Origin: Onchocerca lupi | Taxonomy: Eukaryota > Nematoda > Chromadorea > Rhabditida > Onchocercidae | Direction of reading: 5' to 3' | Assembly: GCA_028564675.1 (NCBI GenBank) | Contig: JAOVVO010000223.1 | Location: 1-64,000, forward strand | Length of the DNA stretch: 64,000 nucleotides | In this document: positions 26,172-37,790 of the stretch, one piece after another | Layout of the letters: the number at the start of each line of letters is the position of its first letter | How positions within the stretch are numbered: position 1 is the first letter of the stretch | The notes under the pieces: generated by a model | Seen by the model: the letters and a program-made list of their open reading frames with translations, nothing else | Told to the model about the DNA's origin: nothing | Database searches by the model: none | Program-made: the position numbers and the translations under genes

Positions 26172-29100
26172 TTATAATTTATTCGCAAAACCTATGATTG
26201 CATAAATAGGACCATACTGAAGCCCATCATCCGATGAGAATAACGAACTTGTCCCATTGGCAGATAAGTAACATGTTCCTAATTTTACGTCATCGAATAC
26301 TTCACTGCAAAATAAATAGTTCATTGAGAATCAAAGCAAAAAGATATGAATAGTTATGTAATATTTAAAAAATTAAGATAATAATATTTAAAATTATTAT
26401 TGTACGTCCATTGCTTCCGAAAGTTTTAAACACTACGTATACCATATTAAAGAGTGTTTTTTTGTTGCATAATCAAACAGATAAGTTATGAGATCATGGA
26501 GTTTCTTTTTGATTAATAAATATAAATTATTGGATTGACTTACTTAAACAAATTTTCACTGTTCTTTGGTTCTTTGGAATCGGTCGCTGTTATATGAATC
26601 GCAATTTTCTGATATTTATTCCACTTGGAGATTGTTTCAAACTATAAAAGTAGTATTTTTGCTTGAATTAAGCAATGTACAACGATTTTTATCTTTCCTC
26701 GAGACCAACATAAATTTTTATAAAGTCTTCTGCACAATCTGTTTGGCATTAAACCAATTAAAGATAATGCTTACATCCCATCTTTTGAATTGTTCTCGTA
26801 ACTCTGTTTCGTTATCAGTCTTCACTACAAATGTGGATACTTCAATATCCTCTCCACCAAACATCACAATAACATTCCGATATAGAAAGCTTGTTCTTTA
26901 ATTAAAAAATGTTAATGAAATCTTCTGGGAATGCGAATAAAATGATTCGTGATAAGCACAAAATTCAAAACAATGAATTCTTCTTTTCAAGGCTTAATCT
27001 TTTCGAAGCAAACGATATAATTGATAAGTCATCAAACCTTGGTATTTCGACAGATGTTTCAGACATTATGCAAATTTGACACCCCGCTATAGATATGTGC
27101 TCTTGTGTGAGCAATTCAGCGTCAGATTGAGTGAACTGTGAATTATTACTGGGAAAAACGAAAAAAGAGAGTATGAGTTTGATGGATTTCTGAAATAATT
27201 TTTTCATACAATTTTATTTTGACTTGAACATAGGAATATTTTGAAGTGAAATTAGCATACTGTGACATTTATAGTTTCATTTTTGGCGATAAAAGTTACG
27301 AGAGAAAGAATATTTTTAAAAACTATTAGTTTCAAATGAAAACCTTCGGAACTACGTAATCTCCATGTTTTTCACCACATAACTCAGGAGTGGAAAGAAG
27401 GATCAGATTACTTCCCATAACGTCATTTATTCGAAGAGTACTGTTTTCAGCTCTGAAAGAAATTATGTGAAAGTAGTAAGTTAATTTTTAATAATCTAGC
27501 TATATCGTCATGTTTCATTTTCAGCCAAGTTTAGATTACTGTATTCGATACTCGTATGACATCATTCTAAATTGCTTGGATGACATGCTTCTATTATTAG
27601 ATTTAAATCAAAATGCTTTTGCAGCTATACGTTAGCTGTTTAGATGAAGCATTTTCCTGGCTGATAAAATATAAATATAAGTGGAAGATATTTTCTTTTC
27701 CCACAAAAAATCCATTATAATTACCTTAATTAATTGCTCTAATTTTCTGGCATATTTTCCTTCAATAGTTAAATAGCTGTTTTGTAATGAATTTTGTCAA
27801 TAATCATGAATTTTGATAGTTACATTAATTGAGATCCAAGTCTTTTTAGACTAAATCTTATGATCATTAAGCTAAAGATGTTTAGCTCTATATATTAGGC
27901 CATTTAATGTGAAAACGATCCAATACAATAATTTATTTTCATCTTATTATGCTAGAGCGCTGTTTTATGTCTCAAAAGATAAGTAGACCGAGATTTTAGT
28001 TAATTCAGTATCAAATCGGATAAATTGTCAGTCTGAATTAGCTTTGAAGGTTGTTGATCATCAATGGTATTGAAGTTATGAGTATGGGGATAGAGATAGA
28101 TTATCTTTTGATTCTTTCATGAAATCTTTGGATATGAAAAAAATTTTCCATTGGCTTTTTTTCAAAAATCAACGTGACGTTTTTATGTAGCTATTCCGAT
28201 TTCTCTTGTAATTTGAGTGAGAGTTTAGTGAAATTTTTTATAATGTAATACTTGCAAATATATGCTCCAGTTTATTACTCCTTATATTAGGAAATTTTTC
28301 TGAATCTTATCCGAGAAAATGAAAGTGAATTAGAAGCTAGTATAAAATTAGTGGAAGTTTTAAAAAAAAAAGAAAAACTATATAAAAAAACAATTACTGA
28401 ATCTTCAAATTTTTTTGATAAAGTTGACCTTTCCGTACTGGATGGTTTTATAGTTAAATATGGCATCAGTTTAATTAATGGTTCGCTGAAAAGTTACTCA
28501 AATAAACTGATTCGTTTTACTAAAATGGGAATATTGAGAATAAGGAATTGTATAAATGTTTTTGAGAGAGTAAATGTAATACGGGAAAAGACTGAAGCGC
28601 TTGATAATCCTGTAAAACGAGAAAACCATAAATTTCTGTTAAGTCTGATAATATCGGTGAATCTTTGCTAATTACGTGAAAAAGAAAAAAGAGATAAAAT
28701 GAAAGAAAAAAAAACCAAAAAAATTACTTTAAAGAGCCGTAAATAATACGATTGATTAATGGTTCTGGTAGAATGAAACCATCCATTTTATATTCCATGG
28801 AAGTTGCAGGAAAATGTCCTTTTAATTGAAAATGTTTTGAAATTAAACTTGGCCATTAAACATTTCTTTGCTTCATGAGTGAATTAAAAAAAAAAAATCA
28901 AAAAAAAAAAGGTCAAATATCAGATGATTCCGACCAATATGTTGAAAAAATACGCAATGCGAACGTAATTTCTGAATACCACGCATTTTATCAAAAACAA
29001 ATTAATTTTCTTAAGAATATACCTTCACGGTTCTGACACAATTGCAAGCATTCTGTGCGATTTTCAGTTGAAAATAAGGTTACCAAGTGTTCACTCCAGC

Positions 29101-30039
29101 CAAGTTTACTCAAGTCAACAAAAACTGGCCATAAATTCTGTAATCAAAAATTATAGCTTTTTTTTTTCATTGCTTAAAATTTTTCGAAAATATTTGACTT
29201 TTTTCCAACTGAGGAAATTTTCTTAAAACAATAATTACAAATAGTTTTAACAGAATAATAGGAAGCAGATCTTTCTATCTCTAAATTTCACTTCTCGATT
29301 GGGATTGCATTTATACAAAAATATCCTAGTATAATTTTTGTCAGAAATGTTTAGCAATTATCAGTAATTCTTAAGATTATGAGCGAAAAACAAAGATTTT
29401 CACGCTTAATCCTCATATATTTAACGTATATGCATGCATAATACCTCATCTGGAGAATGAAGGGATTCCCAATGATATATTGGGAAAAGTTTTGGGAATA
29501 ATTCGCCGTGTCGAACATATCCAATTTTATAGCGACGGTCAAATAATGCAGCTCTGGCAAATTCCTTGAAGAGGCTAACGCTGGAATTGATTTATCGGAA
29601 GAAAATGAAATTTATTTGACATTTTTTCTTTCACTGTTTTCAAATTTCAATTTTTTACTGCCAAAAATGACCAGAAGAAATACTAATTGAGAAAGCAAAT
29701 TTCAATCATACTTTAGCATATTTTCCAAATCTTCGTTTTCCAAGTATTGTACAATATGGTTACGTATTGCTGGAATGGATACAATCTGGCGAAGTGCTTC
29801 CAAATTAGGCCAAAAATAATTATGGATACTGTTCCTAAATTTTGCGACATGCGAAAGGAAGTTTCTTACGCTGCATTTGGTTGATAATGTCGCTAAAATG
29901 TGAGAAAATCTTTTTTTGAAGGATAAACAATTTATAAAGATGTCAATTTTTTCAAGAAATAACCTATGGTACTATTTTGAAGAGCGATATTCTGATGAAT
30001 TATAGCAAGAAGAAGCGAAGTGATAAGATATAATTTCAT
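26172..30039 (-). CDS. predicted secreted glycoprotein of unknown family, 401 aa
   Basis: Ten exons join in phase: 29964-30039, 29712-29892, 29445-29580, 29023-29137, 28728-28818, 27344-27452, 27038-27189, 26775-26889, 26544-26641, 26172-26304 (1206 nt). The first exon encodes a signal peptide (MKLYLITSLLLAIIHQNIA). The rest has at least five N-glycosylation sequons (NST, NVS, NRT, NET, NGT), scattered Cys (TECLQLC, PELCGEK, AGCQICI, GTCYLS) and no clear second membrane span. Exon 3 (SLFKEFARAALFDRRYKIGY) vaguely recalls the b-type thioredoxin fold of protein disulphide isomerases, but no CxxC active-site motif with the usual flanks is seen. I do not recognise the family. The structure is supported by consistent phases and by the inverted decayed copy at 31190-32180. 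The acceptors of exons 5 (ATTAAAAG) and 8 (AACAAG) are weak. Confidence 0.7.
28291..28671 (+). pseudogene. atpH: atpH-like (F1 ATP synthase delta) bacterial fragment
   Basis: An intron-free + strand frame lies inside intron 5 of the secreted-protein gene. Its middle, KVDLSVLDGFIVKYG then INGSLKSYSNKLIRF, follows the C-terminal pattern of bacterial delta subunits (D-S-hydrophobic, G-x-I/V-I/V-x-x-G, I-D-G-S-L/V, then L-x-x-L). The frame has no proper start (a TAG precedes 28291) and runs on past the expected end to 28671 with unrelated sequence. The alternative is a fragment of the host mitochondrial OSCP gene, which shares this fold. The single-exon form and the wording favour bacteria, and Wolbachia is inferred. 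Confidence 0.5.
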
Positions 30040-30052
30040 TACCAATGCTTTC

Positions 30053-30059
30053 CTGAAAT
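30053..30059 (-). promoter_or_regulatory. possible SL trans-splice acceptor of the secreted-protein gene
   Basis: The minus strand reads ATTTCAG followed by 13 nt and then the ATG that opens the signal peptide. The layout matches trans-spliced nematode genes. Confidence 0.45.
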
Positions 30060-31189
30060 GACAACTCTTTTATGGAAAAGTTTATTCATAGATAAACAAA
30101 AACTAAAAACCAATCAAATAATAATAGGCAAATTTGACGAAGACTGACGAAACTATCTGTGCTAATAATGGATTAGATTTTTTTGCCTTCCTAATATTCA
30201 TTGATGACTTAAACCAAAAAACATTCTTGATACGTTAAAAAAAAAAATGATCTTTTTTAATGAAAAACTTTCTGGGATTATTTATAATTACTTTCGCAGA
30301 AATAATACAATAGAATGTTTACAGAAAAATGACCTAACTCTGTGAGTAACATCGAATATAGCGATGATAGTGATTTTTGCTCATTTAAATACTTTTCACA
30401 GTTATCTTGCACCAATTGAATCGTCCATGTCAAAAAGCAACGATTATTTTGCACAAAAAATGCGATTTTCTACATCATTGAATGCAAATTTCAAATGCTG
30501 CAAATCGCTAGCTATTGAAATAATATCAAAAAAGATTTATGTCTTTTCAAAAAAAATATAATTTTTTTGTAATGTAAATTTTTTACTATTAAATAACGAA
30601 TTAAAATATATAAATATATTCCATGTACAAATGTCCATTAATTTTTTGTAATCAAATAAATTTTGCAGTGAATCATGATTCAAAACTGAGTTTTGCTGGA
30701 AATTTTTCACCAAATTTTAAATTTTTGGAAAACAACTAATATAATTCAATGAAAAATTGATAACACGATTAAAAATCAATTTTTCATAACGCTCTAAAAA
30801 TGAAATGAAAGCAATCATTTAATAATTCGCAAGAAAAAGGAGAAAAGAGATATCAAAAAAATGCAAGTAAATAGAGATTTTGCCAAAAATTCATTCAATA
30901 CTATTTCCTATGGCTTAATTCGATTAAAATGACAATATTCTGAAAAATATATTTAAGATGAAGATCATGTAAACCAAATGAGAACCATTATCATCATTCT
31001 ATTCCATTTCATGCATGTTGGTTAGATTAATTTTCCAGTTATACATTACTTAATTTAAGCAGAAATATTGCTTTTATAGAATGAAACAATTTTCAAATCC
31101 ATTTTATGATAGGATTGACATTATTATAAATTGTTCAGCTATTCGAAAAAAAAAAAAAAAAGCAATTTTCTTACATTTTAAGATCAGCA
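30060..31189. other. spacer between the secreted-protein gene and its inverted copy
   Basis: No exon is supported. A short + strand stretch at 30989-31018 starts MRTIIIILFHFM and might be a decayed signal-peptide exon of the inverted copy, but it is too short to call. Confidence 0.35.
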
Positions 31190-32180
31190 TTCATTTACGA
31201 CACAAGAAACTTTTTTGCATATTTCACAGAATTTAGGAACAACATCTGCAATTATTTTTACTCCAGTTGTATCCATTTTATTAATGGGTGATCAAATTGT
31301 GCAATATTTAGAAAACAAAGATTTGGACAATACGCTAAAATATGGTTCAAATTTGTTTTTCTCAATTTTTTTCTCAATTAGTATTTCTTCTGGTCACTTT
31401 TGGCAATACAAAATTAAAATTTGAAAATAGTGAAAGAAAAAATGTCAAATATATTTCCATTTCCTTTCGATAAATCAATTCCAGCGTTAGCTTCTTCAAG
31501 GAATTTGTCGCAGCTGCATTATTCGACCGCCGTTATAAATTGGTTACATTCGAAAAGGCGAATTATTCCCAAAGCTTTTCATAATATATCACTGGAATCG
31601 ATTCACTCTTGAAATGCGGTATTTTGCATGACACATACATTAAATATATGAGGATTCAGCGCAGAAATCTTCGTTGTTCGCCCATAATCTTAAAAATTGT
31701 TGATAACTTTTGAACATTTCTGATAAAAATTTTATTGGAATCTACCTATGTATAAGTACGTTGTTAATCGAGAAGTGAAATTCAGAGAGAAAGATCTAAT
31801 TCCTGAAATTTTGTTAAAATTATTTGCAATTATTGTCTTAGGAAGATTCTTTCAATTGAAGAAAAATATTAATTACATTCGAAAAGTCTTTCAAACAATG
31901 AAAAAAAAAAGAAAAAAAAAAAACGAAAGAAGGAAAAAACTATAAATTTTTGATTCCAGACTTTACATCCAGTTTTATATTCGTTAACACTGAAGAGAAT
32001 GAGTATTTGCAAATCTTATTATTCATTAGAAATCGCATAGAATGTTTGCAGTTCTGGCGTAATCATAAAGGTATATTCTTAAAGAAATTAATTTGTTTTT
32101 AATTGAAGCATGTGATATCCAGAAATTACATTCATCTTTTCAACATAATGGTACGGAATCTTCTGGTATTGTCGAAATCG
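31190..32180 (+). pseudogene. decayed inverted copy of exons 2-4 of the secreted-protein gene
   Basis: The + strand repeats, in order, exon 2, intron, exon 3, intron, exon 4 and part of intron 4 of the minus-strand gene at 28910-29892. Exon 2-like DNA is at 31230-31345 (IVQYLENKDLDNTLK against IVQYLENEDLENMLK). Exon 3-like DNA is at 31484-31615 (SFFKEFVAAALFDRRYKL, then frameshifted with a stop). Exon 4-like DNA is at 31964-32085 (ECLQF-, with stops). The introns match too, including the GTATATTCTTAA donor at 32080. It therefore arose by DNA duplication and inversion, not retroposition. Stops and frameshifts in every exon indicate loss of coding function. Confidence 0.85.
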
Positions 32181-32254
32181 TATTGTTGATGTAATTGTTG
32201 TAATAATTGCTGTTTACGTTGATTAATTAATCAAAATAAAGGTTTAATTATCCA

Positions 32255-32284
32255 AGGTTCGCTGAGGTTCGCTCAGGTTCGCTT
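32255..32284. repeat. three tandem copies of a 10-mer
   Basis: AGGTTCGCT followed by G, C and T respectively is repeated three times in a row. It is a small expansion in intergenic DNA and no function is apparent. Confidence 0.9.
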
Positions 32285-32791
32285 CCAAGTGAGTAAACAA
32301 CAAAATTGTAGGAACTGTGAGAATCGAAGAACAGAATTCAACGTATTTTATCATGATCAGAAAGAAAAAACGACATAGATAATCTAAGCGAAATTCTACT
32401 CTCCCGAAACAGAGGAATATTTCGGAATAAAGTAAATTTTCTTGAAAAATTTAACGAATTTCAAATTGTTAAAATTTTATTTGAAATTATAAAACAGAAA
32501 ATAAAGAATATAGTAGAACCGAAATTTAATTCGATGAGATCCCTCAAGATCAAGCGCATTACATCATCTAACAGCGAATGATAATTTTAATGAATTAAGT
32601 TAGACATTGGGCTAACTTTCATCGTATTTAAAAAATCTATTTAATTATCAATAGTCTATATGTTTGATGGTCATTTGTTTCCAGATGATGATTATAGTAT
32701 TTGAGAAATTTATTCATGACGAAGTCGAATTAAAATTAAGCAATGGCGATAATTAAAATCGAAAATAATATCTTTTATTAAATACATCACT

Positions 32792-32806
32792 GTTGCCCAT
32801 GACAAC
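32792..32806 (+). promoter_or_regulatory. candidate X-box (RFX/DAF-19 site) upstream of BBIP1
   Basis: GTTGCC-CAT-GACAAC is a near-perfect inverted pair of RFX half sites with a 3-base spacer. It lies 525 bp upstream of the BBIP1 ATG. X-boxes control most ciliary genes in C. elegans, but there they usually have a 2-base centre and lie nearer the gene. Confidence 0.35.
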
Positions 32807-33331
32807 GAAAATCATCGATCATATAACAACTATTTTATTGCAGTTTATCGTTGTTAAATTTTGTTTTGCTTGGAAGATTCATTGAAATTCCATAATGTTT
32901 ATAACATTTGAAGACGTTAATTTATACTTACGATGGTATCATTTGATGAAGTGGTTATTTTTTTTAAAGCAATAGTAATTGAACAGTCATTGAAGTTATT
33001 GAAAAGTTATTTGATTGTCCTCAATTCTTTTGTGTTGCGTAAAGTTTGCGCCTCACATCAGTTTCGGAAAATTGATGGAATGGATAGTTTAGCATATGAC
33101 GGAAGAAACTCTTGGGAAGTCTCAAGGTGATGAAAAATTATCAAACAGCCGAAATCAATAACTATTCAATTGGATGAAAGATTAAAATATTTGATAGTTA
33201 AAATTAGTATAGAGTTTCTACGTTATTTGAAGAAGTGATGCATGTATATTATTCAATAATACACTTCATATCAAAAATTTTACGAAAGAACTGAATGTTC
33301 CATTTTATAATACTTTACATGTTGAAGTATA

Positions 33332-36300
33332 ATGGACAGTGAAATAAAGGAAATATTGAATGCCAGAAATGGTCTTTCATTTTGTGAGGAAGAACTCAGC
33401 CCAGTTTTTTGTAAACCGAAACTCATTCCACTCAAATCCGTAACTCTCGAGAAGTTGGAGAAAATGCAGAGTGATGCAATGGAAATGATGAAAAAAATGG
33501 AGGAGAGCAAGCATAAAATATCAATAGAGGTAAATTTTTTATTATCAAATTAGCTGGACCCAGCCACGCTCTGCTTCTCGAGAAGCTTCGCTTGGCGATC
33601 CAACTAGTCTATGGGGGACCGGCCACATTTGCGTGTCCGGCTCCAGTTATTCTATATGTTCAATATCTTAGATTCTTAAAATTCAAATTCTGAGGTGTCG
33701 GAAAATTCTTAACTATTGTTTTGAACTTTTGATACAACCTTGCATTCTAATGCGCGCTTGTTTTATATACTTTTTATATACACTTGTTGCTGTAGCTAAG
33801 TCTAATTAAGTGGAAAAAAAAGAAAAGAGAAAGCGTATATTTCTAGTGATGGGGGCAAAAACTGATATTTTGCAATTTGATTTGTACCTCGTTGGATTGG
33901 AGACTGATTCTTTGCTATTGTGATTAGGCGACTCAGCAATAAGTGTGAAAAGGTTTTTTATCTTGTGTGATGGAGATGAATCTTGTTGAGAAAGGTTTTA
34001 TTGATTGATGAAGAATGATTCTTCATAACAAACAATTATGAGAAAATATCCAGGAAAACTGATCACTAGATTATTTTTTCCTTTATCGATGATAGAAAAG
34101 AATTCTGTTTAACTGAATTGTCGGAATGTTGAATTTATGTTGACCATTTGGCAATGGAACCAGGGAGCTGCTTTGTGATAAATTTGTCCTTTTATTTTGA
34201 ATGTTGACATGAATTGTGTTGTTATGATTTTTAAACCAAAAGACGTCATTTGGAAGCAGGAGTTCAGGAGTTGTTTTTACTGATGATAGCTAGGAAATGT
34301 TTTATATCGACAATATATCTGGCAAGCAAAGTTTTTAATGGTTCTGGAGGTTCAGGTTCTCCAAGTTAAGGGAATTTAATTTTTCCAGCGGCGCAACCCT
34401 TCTCTTCCGTTCCTTCATTAAATTTCAGGGAATTGCAATGAGGTTATACTTCAGTCATAGTGCCGATGAGAACATGCAGGCTCAAACTATAATCATCAGC
34501 TGGGTTGTACCGAAATGGAAGACGATTGTAATCGCATGATTGCTGAAAATGAAGTCGTGTTTGACGCTGATCTCCTATTTCTTGCTGATATTTTTCAGTC
34601 ACTTTTAACTCTCAGCCTGCAACGTTCATTCTGTTCAGAACAAAGCAGATCTGAAGCTGCAGAACACGACCGACACGTTCGCAACCATGCATCCTCGAGT
34701 TTGGCTGCATGTCGTTCTGCTCTCATTTGATCCATTTTTTGCCTTGTTCGCTCGTTGCCCGTTCTTCCTCAAATTGATCTGCGATTAATCATCACAACAT
34801 TTCCATTCTGCGCCAGTATGAGACCTAAGTTTGATCTTCTGCGAGGCTTTATTTGGATGAATTAAAGCAGATCGATTGCATCCGTTTGAGAATATCCAGG
34901 CAAATTAATCATCGGATTATTCTTTCCTTTATCATTTGTAGAGAAGAGTAGAATTCTTTGACTATCGATTTGCGCTATTGCTGCGTCGATCTGTGTCGTT
35001 ATAAAGCAGTCGCGATGTCGGTGTGGAAATTCCGAACTGAACTGTTTATTGAACCCGAATTGTTGTCGAACTTGAGTTCCTAATTGTGGGGAAAATTAAT
35101 TTCACACTGCTTGTGGGTACACAAAATTTTTTGTTGTTCCGTTGTCTGTGTAAATAAGAGATTGTCTGGTTTGCCGATTCTAGAACACGCAATATATAAT
35201 TTTCCATGTGAGAAACGACCCGTCTTTAGATCTAAATTGCACAGTTCTAAAGATTAGCGCTGAATTTTGTTGATGATAATAGCAAATGCCAATCAAATTG
35301 GGAATTGTAATTTTTTAAATTGAAATAGCATATCTACTGGAATTACAGCAATGCGAGGAATGAGAACATCTTCACGTTTGAAAAGTCCTTTCAAGATTGC
35401 TGCTTCTACGACGTTGCTCATTGATATTTTTTACTGCAACCAGCGTTGCAAAGTTTTGGCTGCTTGATATTTCGCAGCGTTATAATTGGCAGTCGATTTT
35501 TAATTGCAACACGTGTGGTGGCATCTCTGACAGATTGAGTAAATTCAAAAATCCTGTTATATAACTAACCGTTTTATCTGTTTCCACAACAGTTCGATAG
35601 ACCTGTGCATGACCTTCTGTACTGCAAAGTCCATGTATCATATTTTTGTCGCAACTTTATCCTTATCGACTCGGCAGCGGATATTTCAGCGCATATTACA
35701 TCATCGATTTCGTTTGAAGTGATTTTGTCATAAAAGCAGATTAGAAACGTTATGTCAAAATGAACAACGAACATTTACGACAAAGAGGCAATTCAAGACA
35801 TGACTTAATATTAGAATTCAGGGAGGCATTCACAAATCGCCTGAACGGAGCACTATATTATACACTATCATGAAGTCGACATTCCTGCAAAAACAAATGA
35901 AAAAGCTTAAATTACTCGCTTTATCTATTTAAAATAATCGAATGCAATATCGTATGAAAATTTCAAATCATCAGTGAAGAACTTCAAACGTTGCAATAAG
36001 ATAGACACGTGATCAATGCAGAAAGTGGGCGTGGTGAGTAAATTCTGTCCGATCGTAAAGGTGCGGGGTGGGAAAGGGTCAAAAAAATTCAGTCTGCTCA
36101 TGAAGGCGTGGTACAGGGCGGAGTAAAAAATTCAATCCACTCATTTTTAGCTGCCACGAGCGTGATACGTAAAAAAAAGTAAATATATAAAAAAAGACGC
36201 CGAATGCAAGGTTGTCTCAAAATTTGAAAGCAATCGGTGGAGAATTTGCAAAATTATGTGAGGTTATAACAGGGAACATTTATTTTTATTTATATAGATA

Positions 36301-36376
36301 GATTAGCTGGGAATCAAATCGTTTTCGCTATTCAGAAATTACAATACAAGATGATGTTCAAAGTCTAAATCTATCT

Positions 36377-36415
<39 letters not shown>

Positions 36416-36657
36416 ACTATATTGCACGAAAACACTTTTATTCATTATCAGTAACTTTATCAATTGCATCTATTAATTTTTTAGAATAATGAATCTAAGC
36501 ATCATAAAATGAGAAATAAAATACATAAAAAATTACACAAAACACAAAATATTTTCAGCAAAGCAAAGAATATGATCTAAATAAGGCTAAAGGAAGCATT
36601 GCCGATATTTGGACTGCTGAAGGAAATCAGGATGTAACGAAGAAAACAATGGCTTAA
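33332..36657 (+). CDS. bbip-1: BBSome-interacting protein 1 (BBIP10)
   Basis: BBIP1 is a small subunit of the BBSome, the cargo adaptor of intraflagellar transport in cilia, which in nematodes means sensory neurons. Exon 1 (33332-33529) gives 66 residues including the family signature FCKPKLIPLKSVTLEKLEKM, then a helical MMKKMEESK stretch. Exon 2 (36559-36657) follows a TTTTCAG acceptor in phase 0 and gives QSKEYDLNKAKGSIADIWTA and a TAA stop. The total is 98 aa, slightly longer than the roughly 90-aa vertebrate protein. The 3.0 kb intron contains a decayed Helitron. The stop lies only 47 bp from the stop of the convergent mrps-6 gene. Exon 2 is assigned from phase and position; family similarity there is weak. 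Confidence 0.85.
33550..36302 (-). mobile_element. degenerate, internally deleted Helitron in the BBIP1 intron
   Basis: Read on the minus strand, the element starts TCTATCTATATAAATA at 36302 and ends in a GC-rich hairpin GGCTGGGTCCAG plus CTAA at 33550. It sits between A and T, as Helitrons do. Two coding remnants are visible. At about 35574-35774, DDVICAEI resembles the DNIICAEIPD region of the Helitron helicase-like domain. At about 35070-35420, EDVLIPRIAVIPVDM, FQFKKLQFP, LAFAIIINKIQ, FSHGKLYIACSRIGKPDN match the C-terminal Pif1-type helicase. Stops interrupt both, and the helicase body between them is missing, so it cannot move by itself. A second, inverted 5'-end-like block lies at 33645-33770. 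Confidence 0.75.
36379..36414. repeat. poly(T) run, 36 bases
   Basis: The longest homopolymer in the window, 77 bases beyond the Helitron end and inside the BBIP1 intron. The true length is uncertain by sequencing. Confidence 0.9.
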
Positions 36658-36704
36658 CTTTTCAATCTATAATGTATGCTTCATGCATTGTTCAAATCTT
36701 TTAG

Positions 36705-37790
36705 TTATTCATATTTATGCGGTTTGAGTCTACCGATAATTTCCGGTTCCGCTATTGGATAAGATTTCGGTATAGCCTTCCATTCCTTCTCAGCTCGTTT
36801 GTAAATCATTTGTCGTGTATAATGTCCCAACTTCTGGTTGTCTCGTAAAGCTTTTACCGATTCTCTGGAAAAAAAAAGGTAACAAAACTTTGCATGTATA
36901 GCTTACATTAAATTGTTTTTTTCTACTGCAATTTTTCTGCTGTTTGAGGACTGCTTAATCATTCGTTGTCTTATGTATACAGCTAGTAAAGTTGATAAAG
37001 CAGTATTTGACATCATGTTAATCGTAAATTTACAGTTAACACTTATTCTTTAGTTTCTGTATTAGTTTCTGAATTAAATGTAGATGCTAGTTTCGTCGCA
37101 GAAAAAAAAAGAAATTCTAAACAATCGAAACTTGAGAACTTAATCAGATAAGGAATTAAATTAGATTACCTTTCTGATGGTGGCTTTAATAGTTCTGCTA
37201 GATTACAATGAATCGGTTCTTGTGGCTTTTCGTGCATATAGATAACGTGAACTAAGTCGAGATCATTACGCAATATTGTATTTGTGGTATCACGTACTTC
37301 ACGTGGCATGAATGCTTTAATTAGGAAATAACTGAAACATGAGATAATATATCGAAACTTAGTGCTATTTAATTTTACCGATATTATAATTTATTACTGA
37401 GTAATTTCTATGTTTCCGGAAAGAAATCGATGAATGGTGGAGATTTGAAGTAATTATATTCGTCTTACATATTAATATAGTAAAATCATGAGCAAATTTA
37501 CTTTGACGTGTATACATGTTCCGTCGTTTGCTTTCTCACTCGCCTGAAGGGCAGATCACGATGTCCAAGGCTTTCCAATTTTTCGATGATCGCACCATTA
37601 TCAAGTAGAACTTTTGCGGCTCGACGTATTGTGGTAAATAATTCTGGCTATAAAATGTGAAGCTATAAATGCAGCTTATCGCAAGTTTTGAAATTAATTC
37701 AAAACAATGAGAATAAAAAACTTTGACAAAAAAAAGTGCACTAACTTTAGCCAGAGATCGGGTAATTAAAGTAATTTCATATGACGGCAT
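36705..37790 (-). CDS. mrps-6: mitochondrial small ribosomal subunit protein bS6m (MRPS6)
   Basis: bS6m is a component of the mitoribosomal small subunit and binds near bS18m. Exons are 37746-37790, 37502-37647, 37170-37331 and 36705-36864, totalling 513 nt or 170 aa. The S6 fold is recognisable from MPSYEITLITRSLAK, then ELFTTIRRAAKVLLDNGAII, KLESLGHRDLPFR, YFLIKAFMPREV (the bS6 YFL-DF strand) and LRNDLDLVHVIYMHEK. It is longer than the human protein because of a basic C-terminal extension (RQMIYKRAEKEWKAIP, RLKPHKYE), as often seen in nematode mitoribosomal proteins. The ATG at 37790 directly precedes the conserved P-YE. The ORF upstream of it begins only with TTG. Confidence 0.9.

Noticed and set aside
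26566..26901. 111-aa open frame on the + strand
   Set aside because: It is antisense to exons 8 and 9 of the secreted-protein gene, which have matching phases and splice sites.
31421..31612. 63-aa + strand frame starting from ATG
   Set aside because: It is a different frame of the decayed exon 3 copy; the homologous frame is broken.
34515..34730. 71-aa + strand frame
   Set aside because: It lies inside the Helitron and is antisense to its coding direction; no independent gene signal.
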